From Crossiella sp. S99.2 (GTDB lineage: Bacteria > Actinomycetota > Actinomycetes > Mycobacteriales > Pseudonocardiaceae), in NCBI RefSeq assembly GCF_023094165.1, contig NZ_JALMDK010000001.1, positions 186,001-250,000 on the forward strand: a stretch of 64,000 nucleotides of DNA, read 5' to 3'. Position numbers and translations under genes: made by a program. This document shows, one piece after another, positions 1-10,283 of the stretch. A model generated the notes under the pieces. That model was not told the DNA's origin, made no database searches, and worked only from the letters and a program-made list of their open reading frames with translations. Each line of letters begins with the position of its first letter. Positions within the stretch are counted from its first letter, which is position 1.

Positions 1-833
1 GAGCTTTTCCCTCCCGCGCTGCCTGACGGCCTTCGCCGTCCGCTTTCGCCTGCCCTTGTTCTCCCCGCGTCCGGGAGCCCCTTCATGTCTATGTCCACTG
101 TGGACAAAACGCGGCCACGCCGTTGGCTGAGCCCGGTGGCGATCGTGCTGCTGTGGCAGCTGGCCAGCACGACCGGTCTGCTGCCACCGGACAAACTCGC
201 CGCCCCGCTGACCGTGCTGAGTTCCGCGGTCGAACTCGTGGTCAGCGGTGAGCTGCTGACCGCCTTCGCCGTGTCCCTGCAACGGGTTGTGCTCGGCTTC
301 GCCATCGGGCTGTTTGCCGGGCTGGGCCTCGGTCTGCTCGCCGGGTTGTCCCGGTGGGGGGACGCGCTGCTGGACCCGCCGGTGCAGATGCTGCGCACCC
401 TGCCCTTCCTCGGGTTGATCCCGTTGCTGATCCTGTGGTTCGGCATCGGCGAGGCGCCCAAGATCGCGCTGGTCGCGCTCGGCGTGACCTTCCCGATCTA
501 CCTCAACACGCACGCCGGGATCCGCGGCGTGGACCGGCGGCTGATCGAGGCCACCACGGTGCTCGGCTACACCGGCTGGGAGCGGATCCAGCACGTGGTG
601 CTGCCCTCGGCGCTGCCGCAGACCATGGTCGGGCTGCGCCAGGGGCTGAGCGTGGCCTGGCTGTCGCTGGTGATCGGCGAGCAGGTCAACGCCGAGGCCG
701 GCCTCGGCTACCTGATCAACAACGCCAGGGAGTTCCTGCGCACCGACGTGATCGTGGTGGGGCTGCTGGTCTACGCGTTGCTCGGCCTGGGCACCGACGC
801 GCTGGTGCGGGCACTGGAGAGGAGGGCATTGGC

Positions 834-1518
<685 letters not shown>

Positions 1519-1535
<17 letters not shown>

Positions 1536-2520
1536 CTGGCTGACCCTGTTGCGGGACAAGCGAACCCGGCTGGCCGGGGTGCTCGTCTCGGCCCTGCTGC
1601 TCAGCGGGTGCTCGCCGGGTGCGGCCGAACCCGGCGAGCTGGTGCTCAAGGTCGGCGACCAGAAGGGCAACTCGCAGTCGCTGCTGAGCGCGGCCGGACT
1701 GCTCAAGGACCTGCCGTACAAGCTCGAGTGGTCCACCTTCACCAGCGGTCCGCCGTTGCTGGAGGCGGCCTCGGCCAGTGCCATCGACCTCGGCGGGGTC
1801 GGCAACACCCCGCCGATCTTCGCCGCCGCGGCCAACGCGAAGATCACCGTGGTGGCCGCGGCCCAGGGTGATGCCAGCAGCGACGCCATCCTGGTGCCGG
1901 ACGGATCCCCGCTGACCGACGCGGGTTCGTTGCGCGGCAAGCAGATCGCGGTGGCCAAGGGCAGTTCCGCGCACGGCTCGCTGCTGCTCGTGCTGCAGCG
2001 CGCCGGACTCCGGCTCAGCGATGTGAAACCGGTGTTCCTGGCCCCGGCCGAGGCGTACGCGGCCTTCACCCAGAAGCGGGTGGACGCCTGGGCGGTCTGG
2101 GATCCTTACACCTCCCAGGCGCTGCTGGAGGCCAAGGCGCGGGTGCTGGTGGACGGCGCGGGCGTGGCCAACGGTTACAGCTTCCAGGTGGCCAGCCGGT
2201 CCGCGCTCACCGACAGCCGCAAGACCGGCGCGATCAAGGACTACCTGTCCCGGCTGGCCAAGGCACAGCGCTGGTCGGACGCGCACCGCCCGGAACGCGC
2301 GAAGACCTGGGCCGAGGAGACCGGGCTGTCGCTGCCGGTGGCCACCGCCGCGGTGGAGCGCGGGGTGGACCTGTACGTGCCGCTGGACGCCGGGGTGATC
2401 AGGTCCGAGCAGGAGCTGGCGGATGCCTTCACCACGGCGAAGGTGTTGCCCGGCAAGGTGAACTTCGCCGAGTTCGTGGACACCCGGTTCGACGCCGACA
2501 TCCAGACCGCGCTGAAATGA
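1519..2520 (+). CDS. ssuA: Aliphatic sulfonate/nitrate ABC substrate-binding lipoprotein
   Basis: Extracytoplasmic binding lipoprotein, 333 aa, that would deliver substrate to the SsuBC translocator. A short basic N-terminus is followed by a hydrophobic segment and lipobox LLLSGC, with Cys about residue 31 as the lipid anchor. The mature part has the periplasmic-binding fold typical of SsuA/TauA (GDQKGNSQSLLSAAGLLK near the start; VDAWAVWDPYTSQAL about residue 190, the conserved W-DPY motif). The start overlaps the ATPase stop, and SsuD follows ten bases downstream. Ligand is inferred from the operon; nitrate or taurine relatives cannot be excluded by sequence alone. Confidence 0.88.
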
Positions 2521-2530
2521 GGAGGCCGGC

Positions 2531-3634
2531 ATGAGCGTCGCACTGCACTGGTTCCTGCCCACCGCGGGCGACGGCCGCACCGTGCTGGACCGTTTCCACA
2601 ACGCCACCGACGGCGGCACGCCCGCGCACCGGCCACCCGATATCGACTACCTGGCCCAGATCGCGCACGCCGCGGAGAAGCTTGGCTTCACCGGCGTGCT
2701 CACCCCGACCGGCACCTGGTGCGAGGACGCCTGGCTGACCACGGCCGCGTTGATCCGGGAGACCCGCAGGCTGAAGTTCCTGGTCGCCTTCCGGCCCGGC
2801 GTGCTCTCCCCGACGCTGGCCGCGCAGATGGCCGCGACCTACCAGCGCATCTCCGGCGGGCGGCTGCTGCTCAACGTGGTCACCGGCGGGGACACCGTGG
2901 AACAGCGCCGGTTCGGCGATTGGCTGGACCACGACGAGCGCTACGCCCGCACGGATGAATTCCTGGCCCTGGTGCGCGCGATCTGGGACGGCAAGCCGGT
3001 GGATCACGCGGGTTCCTTCTACCGCACCGAGGGCGCCACCCTGCTGGCCCCGCCGGACCCACTGCCGACCGTCTACTTCGGCGGGTCCTCCGCGGCCGCG
3101 CTGCCGGTGGCGGCCAAGCGCGCCGACGTCTACCTGACCTGGGGCGAGCCTCCGGCGGCGGTGGCGGAGAAGATCGGCCGGGTGCGCGAACTCGCTGCGG
3201 CGCAAGGCCGGGAGCTGAGGTTCGGCATCCGGTTGCACACCATCACCCGGGACTCCGCCAAGGACGCCTGGGCCGAGGCCCAGCGACTGCTCGACGCACT
3301 CGATCCGGCGGCGGTGGCCAAGGCGCAGCAACACCTTTCCGCCAGTCAGTCGGTCGGGCAGCAGCGGATGGTGGCCCTGCACAACGGAAACCGGGACGGC
3401 CTGGAGATCGCGCCCAACCTGTGGGCCGGGATCGGCCTGGTCCGCGGCGGCGCGGGCACCGCGCTGGTGGGCAGCCACCGCGAGGTCGCCGACCGGATCG
3501 AGGAGTACCACGCGCTGGGCGTGTCCGAGTTCATCCTGTCCGGCTACCCGCATCTGGAGGAGGCCTACTGGTTCGGCGAAGGGGTCCGCCCCGAACTCGC
3601 CGCCCGTGGACTGCTCGCCCAAGAGTGGGACTGA
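2531..3634 (+). CDS. ssuD: FMNH2-dependent alkanesulfonate monooxygenase (SsuD-like)
   Basis: Bacterial luciferase-like flavin monooxygenase, 367 aa, close to the usual 360-380 aa of SsuD. The family uses FMNH2 and O2 to release sulfite from C1-C14 alkanesulfonates, giving sulfur under sulfate limitation. Visible family features are the N-terminal beta strand VALHWFLPTAGDGR, FTGVLTPTGTWCEDAW, and the flavin/phosphate-binding region FGGSSAAALPVA. The start is preceded by GAGGAGGCC with good spacing. No SsuE-type flavin reductase is in the operon, so reduced flavin must come from elsewhere. It is last in the operon and faces a shared hairpin. Confidence 0.88.
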   Translation: MSVALHWFLPTAGDGRTVLDRFHNATDGGTPAHRPPDIDYLAQIAHAAEKLGFTGVLTPTGTWCEDAWLTTAALIRETRRLKFLVAFRPGVLSPTLAAQMAATYQRISGGRLLLNVVTGGDTVEQRRFGDWLDHDERYARTDEFLALVRAIWDGKPVDHAGSFYRTEGATLLAPPDPLPTVYFGGSSAAALPVAAKRADVYLTWGEPPAAVAEKIGRVRELAAAQGRELRFGIRLHTITRDSAKDAWAEAQRLLDALDPAAVAKAQQHLSASQSVGQQRMVALHNGNRDGLEIAPNLWAGIGLVRGGAGTALVGSHREVADRIEEYHALGVSEFILSGYPHLEEAYWFGEGVRPELAARGLLAQEWD

Positions 3635-3647
3635 GCCGGGGGTGAGG

Positions 3648-3694
3648 AAAAAACAGCGGCGCCGCTCGGCCTGGTGAACCGAGCGGCGCCGCTG
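3648..3694 (-). terminator. Rho-independent terminator of the glycerophosphodiesterase gene
   Basis: A 16-bp perfect stem (3654-3669 with 3679-3694) and 9-nt loop sits between two convergent genes. On the minus strand the stem is followed by a run of six T (complement of 3648-3653), the classic layout. It can also stop the ssu transcript as a hairpin without a T run. Confidence 0.85.
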
Positions 3695-3701
3695 TCGTTG
3701 C

Positions 3702-4841
3702 TCAGCGCTTGAACGTGCTGCGCGCCTCGATCGCGGTGTCCGGGTTGTCGGCGAACACGCCGTCCACCCCGGCCTTGAAATACGCCTCGTACTCGGCGAA
3801 AGCGTTGCCGTGCACCGAGGGCGCCCCCGGCAGCCGCATGTTCGTCGGCAGGAAGTTGTTCTCGCTGCGGAAGGTGTACGGGTGCACCTTCAGGCCGGCC
3901 TTGTGCGCCTCCGGCACCAGCTGGGTCGGCGCGGTCAGGTTCCCGTCCGCACCGCGCGGGATCACCATCTCCTTGTACGGCCCGATGCCCGCGGCGTACC
4001 CGGAGATCTCCTTGAGGCCCTTGGGCGTCACCAGGTCGGCGTAGGTGCGCTTGTCCCCGGACGCGATGAAGTCATACGGCGCGCCCGCGGAGTCCAGCAG
4101 CTGGATCAGCGGCACCCGCAGCTCACGGCTGAGCGCCTTGAGGTTGCCCACCTCGAAGGACTGCACGAACACCTTGGCGGAGCGGTGGTTCAGCCCGTTC
4201 TTGGTCAGCGTGCGGACCAGCGCGGGCTCCAGCGGGAGCTTGATCGTGCGGAAGTAGGTGGGGTGCTTGGTCTCCGGGTACACCCCGATGTCCCGCCGCA
4301 GCTCCAGGGACAGCCGGGCGCGCAGGTCCAGCACCTCCTGGAAGGTGGGCACCTGGAACCGGCCGTCGTAGATCACGTTGTTCGGCCGGAACTGCGGGAT
4401 GCGCTCCTTGGCCCGCAGCGTCTTCAGCTCGGCCAGGGTGAAGTCCTCGGTGAACCAGCCGGTCAGGCTGGTGCCGTCGATCACCTTGGTCGCCTTGCGC
4501 GCGGCGAACTCCGGGCGCGCGGCCACGTCGGTGGTGCCGCTGATCTCGTTCTCGTGCCGGGCCACCAGCACGCCGTCCTTGGTCGAGACCAGGTCCGGCT
4601 CGATGTAGTCCGCGCCCATCCGAGCGGCCAGCTCGTAGGAGGCCAGGGTGTGCTCGGGGCGGTAGCCCGAAGCCCCGCGGTGGCCCACCACCAGCAACTT
4701 CTCCGGCTTCTTGCCGAATGACAGGTCGATGTTCACCTCCAGGGCGGTGGCAGGGGCGGCTGCCAGGGTGCTGCTGCCCAACATGGCGAGCGCCATGACG
4801 GCGACGCCGGCGAGCCGAAGTGCCCGTAACGGATGAGACAT
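3702..4841 (-). CDS. glpQ: Secreted glycerophosphodiester phosphodiesterase
   Basis: Hydrolyses glycerophosphodiesters to glycerol-3-phosphate and an alcohol, providing phosphate and carbon from phospholipid or teichoic-acid debris. The 379-aa protein has a signal peptide (about residues 1-33, ending near ATA-LE) and a GDPD TIM-barrel. Catalytic and metal residues are visible: His54-Arg55 in GHRGASG, Glu63, Glu81 and Asp83 in IEPDLV, and His96 in VARHE. The longer insertions resemble secreted GlpQ rather than the short cytosolic UgpQ. The ATG is preceded by GAGGAGGT on the minus strand. Divergent from the TRAP operon; a candidate PHO box lies upstream. Confidence 0.9.
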   Translation of the reverse strand: MSHPLRALRLAGVAVMALAMLGSSTLAAAPATALEVNIDLSFGKKPEKLLVVGHRGASGYRPEHTLASYELAARMGADYIEPDLVSTKDGVLVARHENEISGTTDVAARPEFAARKATKVIDGTSLTGWFTEDFTLAELKTLRAKERIPQFRPNNVIYDGRFQVPTFQEVLDLRARLSLELRRDIGVYPETKHPTYFRTIKLPLEPALVRTLTKNGLNHRSAKVFVQSFEVGNLKALSRELRVPLIQLLDSAGAPYDFIASGDKRTYADLVTPKGLKEISGYAAGIGPYKEMVIPRGADGNLTAPTQLVPEAHKAGLKVHPYTFRSENNFLPTNMRLPGAPSVHGNAFAEYEAYFKAGVDGVFADNPDTAIEARSTFKR

Positions 4842-4917
4842 CGTGCTGACCTCCTCGTTCAGTAAGGGCCACCTTCACCCGGGATGGCGTCGTGCGGGCC
4901 ACCGTAGGGCCAACCCC

Positions 4918-4936
4918 GGTGAACCGCGTGGTGAAC
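4918..4936 (-). promoter_or_regulatory. Candidate PHO box (two GTTCACC units)
   Basis: On the minus strand two direct GTTCACC units begin 12 bases apart, 77-95 bases upstream of the glpQ start. Actinobacterial PhoP binds direct repeats of GTTCACC-like units spaced 11 bases, and secreted GlpQ proteins belong to that regulon in Streptomyces. The 12-base spacing is off by one, so this is a candidate only. Confidence 0.4.
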
Positions 4937-5005
4937 GCCAGGTATTTCAGCCCGCGGCAACTTGTGTCTTCAATTGTGACCTCCGGCACAGGTAGCGTCC
5001 CGAGG

Positions 5006-6985
5006 GTGACCGCGGTCGATGAGCTGGTGGCCGAACAGGACGAGGAACGCCCGTCCCGGCGGCTGAGCAGGCGGTGGGACCTCGGTATCGCGGTGGCGAC
5101 CTTCGCGATCGCGCTCCTGGTGCTGCGCCAGGTGTTCTTCCCGTTCAGCGCGGGCAGCCAGTTCTACCTGATCGTCTTCCTCGGGCTGACCCTGCCGCTG
5201 GTCTTCCTGGTCTACCGCCCTGCGCTGAAACGACGAACCGGCGCGGACGACCCGCATCCGGTGGACTGGGTGCTGGCCGCGTTGTCCCTGGCCACCGGGC
5301 TCTACCCGGTGGTCACCGGCTTCAACGGCTTCCTGGACCGGCAGGGCTCACTGTCCACGATGGACGTCATCGCGGGCGCGGTGCTGCTGGTGCTGATCCT
5401 GGAGGCCACCCGGCGCACCACCGGCCTGGTGCTGCCCGCGGTCTGCCTGCTCTTCCTCGCGCACGCCTACTACGGCGGATTCCTGCCGCCGGGCTGGCTG
5501 ATCGCGCACTCCGGCATCGACTTCGAGCAGATCGTCAACGCCCTCTACAACGACGCCAGCGGCTTCTACGGCACCCCGCTGGACGTGGCCGCCACCTACA
5601 TCGTGCTGTTCACCATCTACGGCGCGATGCTGGACGTCTCCGGCGCGGGCAAGTTCTTCGTCGACATCAGCTTCGCCAGCTTCAAGAACTCGCCCACCGC
5701 ACCCGGCCGCACCACCGCGCTCTCGGGCTTCCTGCTCGGCACCGTCTCCGGTTCGGGCACCGCGACCACGGTCAGCCTGGGCGCGGTCACCTGGCCGATC
5801 CTGCGCAAGGCCGGCTATCCCAAGGAGAACGCGGGCGGGCTGCTGGCCGCCTCCGGGATCGGCGCGATCCTGTCCCCGCCCACCCTGGGCGCGGCCGCGT
5901 TCATCATCGCCGAATACCTGCGGGTGCCCTACCTGGACGTGCTGCTGTGGGCCTGCCTGCCCACGGTGCTCTACTACCTGGGCATCGTGCTCGCGGTGGA
6001 GGCCGACGCCCGCCGCTTCGGCGCCAAGGCGGTCGAGGTGGACACGCCCAGCCCGTGGCGGCTGCTGCTCACCGGCGGCTACCACTTCGCCTCGCTGGGC
6101 GTCATCGTGCTGTTCCTGGCCCTGGGCATCCCGGCCTTCTCCGCGGTGGTCTACGCCACCGGACTGGCCGCGCTGTTCGCGCTCGTCCAGCGGGTTCTGT
6201 CCAAACAGGACGGTTGGCCGCGGAGCTGGGCGCTGGACATGTTCACCGCGCTGTCCACCGGGGTGCGCAGCGCGCTGCCGGTGATCGCGGTCTGCGCGGC
6301 GGCCGGGGTGATCACCTCCACCATCACCAAGACCGGCCTCGGCCAGGAACTCTCCTCCGGACTGGTCTCCGCGGCCCGGTTCCTCACCGGCAACCCCACC
6401 CTGGTGCTGCTGCTGACCGTGCTGTTCGCCGCGATCGCGGTCAGCATCCTCGGCCTGGCGGTGCCGGTGACCGCCTCGTTCATCATCGCCTGGGTGGTGC
6501 TCGGCCCGGCCCTGGCCGAACTCGGCGTCTCCGACCCGGCGCGGGCGATGTTCCTGTTCTACTACGCGGTGCTCTCCGAGGTGACCCCGCCGACCGCGCT
6601 GGCCTCGGTGGCCGCGGCCGCGATCACCGGTGGCTCGGTGATGCGCACCATGTGGCAGACCTGGAAATACACCCTGCCCGCCTTCCTGGTGCCGATCGCC
6701 TTCGTGCTCACCGAATCAGGCACCGCGTTGCTGTTGCAGCGGTCCTGGGTCGAGGTGCTGTGGGTGTTCGGGGTGTCCGTGCTCGGCGTGGCCGCACTGG
6801 CGATCAGCACCGGCGGCTGGCTGTTCGGCCCGGCGCGCTGGCCGGAACGCGCGCTGTGCGTGCTGGCCGCGCTGCTCCTGCTCTACCTGCAGCCGTGGAC
6901 GATCACCGCCGGTCTCGTGGTGTTCGCGGCGGCGGTGGTGCTGCATGTCGTGACGCGCAAACGCGAACCTGTGGGGACAACATGA
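5006..6985 (+). CDS. TRAP transporter fused permease (TAXI type)
   Basis: Membrane component of a tripartite ATP-independent periplasmic transporter in which the small (DctQ-like) and large (DctM-like) subunits are fused; 659 aa, a usual length for this family. Many transmembrane helices are evident, and the conserved glycine-rich turn SGFLLGTVSGSGTATTVSLG lies about residues 240-260. The GTG at 5006 is preferred because conserved sequence begins shortly after it; the frame extends upstream to 4892 without homologous character. The stop overlaps the region of the binding-protein start (ATGA at 6982-6985). Substrate unknown; TAXI systems often carry dicarboxylates or glutamate. Confidence 0.87.
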   Translation: MTAVDELVAEQDEERPSRRLSRRWDLGIAVATFAIALLVLRQVFFPFSAGSQFYLIVFLGLTLPLVFLVYRPALKRRTGADDPHPVDWVLAALSLATGLYPVVTGFNGFLDRQGSLSTMDVIAGAVLLVLILEATRRTTGLVLPAVCLLFLAHAYYGGFLPPGWLIAHSGIDFEQIVNALYNDASGFYGTPLDVAATYIVLFTIYGAMLDVSGAGKFFVDISFASFKNSPTAPGRTTALSGFLLGTVSGSGTATTVSLGAVTWPILRKAGYPKENAGGLLAASGIGAILSPPTLGAAAFIIAEYLRVPYLDVLLWACLPTVLYYLGIVLAVEADARRFGAKAVEVDTPSPWRLLLTGGYHFASLGVIVLFLALGIPAFSAVVYATGLAALFALVQRVLSKQDGWPRSWALDMFTALSTGVRSALPVIAVCAAAGVITSTITKTGLGQELSSGLVSAARFLTGNPTLVLLLTVLFAAIAVSILGLAVPVTASFIIAWVVLGPALAELGVSDPARAMFLFYYAVLSEVTPPTALASVAAAAITGGSVMRTMWQTWKYTLPAFLVPIAFVLTESGTALLLQRSWVEVLWVFGVSVLGVAALAISTGGWLFGPARWPERALCVLAALLLLYLQPWTITAGLVVFAAAVVLHVVTRKREPVGTT

Positions 6986-6996
6986 GGGAAGCACCG

Positions 6997-7986
6997 ATGC
7001 GATTAACCAGAGTTCTCGCCGCCGTCGCCGCACTGAGCCTGCTCGCCGCGGGCTGTGGCGGCAAACAACGGGACACCCCGGCGACCAACGCCAGCGCCGC
7101 GCCGTGCGAGGCCAGCGAAGGCCGGGTCACCCTGGCCACCGGCAACGCGGGCGGCGTGTACTACGTGCTCGGCGGCGGCCTGGCCCAGGTGATCAGCGGC
7201 AACAGCAAGCTCAAAGCCACCGCCGCGGAGACCGGAGCCTCGGTGCAGAACATCCAGCAACTCGTCGCGGGCGACTACGACATCGCCTTCTCCCTGGCCG
7301 ACACCGCCGCGGACGCGGTGGCCGGCCGGGACTCCTTCAACGGCAAGCCGCAGAAGGTGCAGGCGCTGACCCGGATCCACCTCAACTACGTGCACGTGGT
7401 GGTGCGCGCGGGCGCCGGCATCAACTCGATCACCGACATGCGTGGCAAGCGGATCTCCACCGGCTCGCCGCGCTCGGGCACCGAGGTGATCGCCAACCGG
7501 CTGCTGCAGGCGGCCGGACTGAACCCGGACAGCGATGTGCAGGCCCAGCGACTGGACCTGACCAAGACCGTGGACGGTATGAAGGACGGCACCATCGACG
7601 GCCTGGTCTGGGTCGGCGGCCTGCCCACCGCGCAGATCACCGACCTCACCACCACGTTGAAGGACCGGGCCAAATTCGTCGACGTGACCGGTTTGCTGGG
7701 CAAGCTCAAGCAGATCAACCCGGTCTACGACCAGGCCAAGATCCCGGCGGCCACCTACCGCACCCCGGCCGAGGTGCCCACCGTGGTGATCCCGAACGTG
7801 CTGCTGGTGCGCGAGGACTTCCCGGCAGGCAATGCCTGCGCGATCACCAAGCTGATCTATGACAAGAAGGACGACCTGGCCAAGGTGCACCCGGCGGCCA
7901 AGGACATCGACGTGCACAAGGCGACCGTGATCGACCCGATCCCGATGCACCCCGGCGCGTCGAAGGCCCTGGAGTCACTGCGCTGA
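6997..7986 (+). CDS. TAXI family TRAP solute-binding lipoprotein
   Basis: Extracytoplasmic receptor that feeds the fused TRAP permease just upstream; 329 aa. A lipoprotein signal (LSLLAAGCGG) places the acylated Cys about residue 21. The mature protein starts the TAXI domain with LATGNAGGVYYVLGGGLAQV, continues with TGASVQNIQQL and GDYDIAFSLADTA, and contains the GSPRSGTEV ligand-loop motif. ATG 6997 is chosen because GAGGGA sits six bases upstream; an in-frame ATG at 6982 overlapping the permease stop would add five residues. Tight spacing indicates one operon. Confidence 0.88.
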   Translation: MRLTRVLAAVAALSLLAAGCGGKQRDTPATNASAAPCEASEGRVTLATGNAGGVYYVLGGGLAQVISGNSKLKATAAETGASVQNIQQLVAGDYDIAFSLADTAADAVAGRDSFNGKPQKVQALTRIHLNYVHVVVRAGAGINSITDMRGKRISTGSPRSGTEVIANRLLQAAGLNPDSDVQAQRLDLTKTVDGMKDGTIDGLVWVGGLPTAQITDLTTTLKDRAKFVDVTGLLGKLKQINPVYDQAKIPAATYRTPAEVPTVVIPNVLLVREDFPAGNACAITKLIYDKKDDLAKVHPAAKDIDVHKATVIDPIPMHPGASKALESLR

Positions 7987-7999
7987 TCCTTCTGGGCAG

Positions 8000-8848
8000 C
8001 TAGGAAATGGTTCCGGCCAGATGCGGGCGGCCGTCCTTGGCCGCCCGCAGGTCGAACGCCCAGCCCGCGCCGATGTGTTCGGTGCGGAAGGCGACCTTGC
8101 CGGGCAACAGGATCGGCAGCTTGAAGCTCACCTCGGCGGTGTAGACATCGGGCAGCCGGCCCTCGAACGCGGCCAGGCAGCGGGCCTTGCTCCACATGCC
8201 GTGCGCGATGTGCCGGGGGAAGCCGAACAGCTTGGCGCTCAACGGGTACAGGTGGATCGGGTTGCTGTCGCCGGAGACCTTGGCGTAGCGCCGCCCGATG
8301 TCCTTGGGCACCCGCCACAACGCGGCTGGCTCGGGCAGCTCCGGCGTGTCCGGCCGAGATTCCTTGCCCCCACTGGACTTCTCCCGGCGCAGGTAGGTGC
8401 TGACCTCCCGCCAGACCACCTCCTCGCCCACCGACGCCTCGCTGACCACCTCGAACTGACGGCCCCGGTCGTGCGCACCCAGGTTCTGCGCCCACACCCG
8501 CAGATCCAGCGGTTCCCCGGCCCGCACCGGCCGCAGCTGGTGGATCCGGTTGCCGATGTGCACCAGCCCGACCAGCGGGAACGGGAACCCGGGTGCGGTC
8601 ATCAGCTTGACCGCCATCGGGAAGGCGAGGATGTGCGGATAGGTCACCGGCAACGTGTCGGTGAGGCCGAACCCGCACACCCGGCTGTACTGGGCCAGCT
8701 GCGCCCGGTCCACTTCCACCGCGCGGCGCAGGTACCCGGTGCCCGGTAACTCCTTGCCACTGCGGGTGAATCCGGTCAGCACGGCCTTGGGGTAGAGCAG
8801 CCCGAGACCGGGCGCGCTGTCCAGTTCCTGAACCTCCACTGTGGACAT
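8000..8848 (-). CDS. htdX: MaoC-like (R)-hydroxyacyl dehydratase, HtdX-like
   Basis: Double hot-dog dehydratase of 282 aa. The C-terminal half has the MaoC hydratase-2 signature YAKVSGDSNPIHLYPLSAK, about residues 190-210, with the catalytic Asp and His of D-x4-H visible (DSNPIH). The N-terminal half is a degenerate hot-dog repeat. The gene lies one base downstream of fabG4, the same order as Rv0242c-Rv0241c (fabG4-htdX) in Mycobacterium tuberculosis, where the pair is proposed to perform reduction and dehydration of acyl chains. Likely co-transcribed with fabG4 and under the same operators. Confidence 0.83.
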   Translation of the reverse strand: MSTVEVQELDSAPGLGLLYPKAVLTGFTRSGKELPGTGYLRRAVEVDRAQLAQYSRVCGFGLTDTLPVTYPHILAFPMAVKLMTAPGFPFPLVGLVHIGNRIHQLRPVRAGEPLDLRVWAQNLGAHDRGRQFEVVSEASVGEEVVWREVSTYLRREKSSGGKESRPDTPELPEPAALWRVPKDIGRRYAKVSGDSNPIHLYPLSAKLFGFPRHIAHGMWSKARCLAAFEGRLPDVYTAEVSFKLPILLPGKVAFRTEHIGAGWAFDLRAAKDGRPHLAGTIS

Positions 8849-8849
8849 C

Positions 8850-10196
8850 TCAGGCTCCGAGCAGGCTCTGGCCGCAGACCCGCACCACGTTCCCGGTCAC
8901 CCCGCCCGCACCCGGGCCGGCGAACCACGCGATGGTCTCGGCGACGTCGATCGGCAGTCCGCCCTGGGCCAGGCTGTTCATCCGGCGGCCCGCTTCCCTG
9001 GTGAACAACGGGATCGCGGAGGTCAGCCGGGTCTCGATGAACCCGGGCGCGACCGCGTTGACCGTGATGCCACGCTCGCGCAGCGCCGGGGCCAGCGCCT
9101 GCACCACGCCGATCACCCCGGCCTTGGAGGTGGAGTAGTTGGTCTGGCCGAAGTTGCCCGCGACCCCGCTGATCGAGGACAGTCCGATCAGCCGTCCGCC
9201 ATCGTGGATCACGTTGTCCCGCAACAGCACCTCATTGATCCGCTCCTGCGCGGAGAGGTTGACGTCAAGTGCTGAGTCCCAGCGCGCGTCGTCCATCCGG
9301 CCCAGCGTCTTGTCCCTGGTGATACCCGCGTTGTGCACCACGATGTCCACCCCGCCGTGCCGCTCACTCAGATGCGCGGCCAGCGTCGCGGGGGCCTCCG
9401 CGCTGGTGATGTCGAGCTGGACGGTGGTGCCGCTGACCCGGTTGGCCACCTTGGACAGGTCCTCGCCCGCGGCCGGGATGTCCAGGCACACCACGTGCGC
9501 GCCGTCCCTGGCCAGCACCTCGGCAATGGACTCGCCGATCCCGCGCGCGGCCCCGGTGACCAGCGCGACCTTGCCGGCCAGTGGCTTGTCCCAGTCGGCG
9601 GGCTCGACCACCGGCGCGGCCCCGACCCGGACCACCTGCCCGGAGACGTAGGCGGAGCGGGCGGAAAGGAAGAACCGCAGCGTGGCGGCCAGATTGCCCT
9701 CGGCGCCGGGGGCCACGTAGACCAGCTGTGCGGTCCCGCCGCGCTGGACCTCCTTGCCCACCGCGCGGGTGAAGCCCTCCAGCGCGCGCTGCGCCACCGA
9801 CTGCCGCGGCGAATCGACCAGTTCAGGGGGAGTGCCCAGCACGATCACCCGGCCGTTGCCGCCGAGTTGGCGGATCACCGGGTGGAAGAACCGGTACAGC
9901 TCACGCAGGTCCTCGCTGCGCTCGATGCCGGTGGCGTCGAAGACCAGCGCGCCGTAGCGCTGCTCGGGATCGGCCTCGGCCGCACTGGTCAGCACGGTGG
10001 CCTCGACCGCCTTGAGCAGATCCAGCACCGCCTCGCCGAGCCGCCCCTTGGGCGCCGAGCCGAACAGCACCGGCCCCGCCACCACGGGCTGGCCCGGCTG
10101 GTACCGGCGCAGCTTGGCGGGATTGGGCAGGCCGAGCCGTTTGACCAGCGTGCGGCCCACCGCGGAGCGCGCCAGCTTCTGGTACCGATCGGTCAT
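8850..10196 (-). CDS. fabG4: High-molecular-weight 3-oxoacyl reductase, FabG4-like
   Basis: 448-aa short-chain dehydrogenase with an extra N-terminal domain of about 200 aa, as in FabG4 (Rv0242c), rather than the usual 250 aa FabG. The C-terminal SDR domain has cofactor motif VTGAARGIGES, NAGITRD, the catalytic Ser in LSSISG and YSTSK with Tyr and Lys near residues 354-358. FabG4-type enzymes are NADH-dependent and reduce 3-oxoacyl-CoA. The ATG at 10196 is preceded by AGGGAG on the minus strand. Divergent from fadA2; htdX follows immediately. Two operator-like palindromes lie 11-40 bases upstream. Confidence 0.88.
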   Translation of the reverse strand: MTDRYQKLARSAVGRTLVKRLGLPNPAKLRRYQPGQPVVAGPVLFGSAPKGRLGEAVLDLLKAVEATVLTSAAEADPEQRYGALVFDATGIERSEDLRELYRFFHPVIRQLGGNGRVIVLGTPPELVDSPRQSVAQRALEGFTRAVGKEVQRGGTAQLVYVAPGAEGNLAATLRFFLSARSAYVSGQVVRVGAAPVVEPADWDKPLAGKVALVTGAARGIGESIAEVLARDGAHVVCLDIPAAGEDLSKVANRVSGTTVQLDITSAEAPATLAAHLSERHGGVDIVVHNAGITRDKTLGRMDDARWDSALDVNLSAQERINEVLLRDNVIHDGGRLIGLSSISGVAGNFGQTNYSTSKAGVIGVVQALAPALRERGITVNAVAPGFIETRLTSAIPLFTREAGRRMNSLAQGGLPIDVAETIAWFAGPGAGGVTGNVVRVCGQSLLGA

Positions 10197-10206
10197 GTGA
10201 CACTCC

Positions 10207-10236
10207 CTACTCGCCAGTAAGGCTACTCGTCAGTAG
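10207..10236. promoter_or_regulatory. Tandem operator-like palindromes in fabG4/fadA2 divergent promoter
   Basis: Two 14-bp palindromes, CTACTCGCCAGTAA (10207-10220) and CTACTCGTCAGTAG (10223-10236), have centres 16 bp apart between the divergent genes. The same YTACT-N4-RGTAR motif occurs upstream of the fadE5-like gene and the Fe-S reductase gene. Length and symmetry fit a TetR-family operator; the regulator is not identified. Confidence 0.6.
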
Positions 10237-10283
10237 GTTATCCTCGCTAGGCTAGCAGCCAGAGATCCCGGCGAGGAGGCGCG

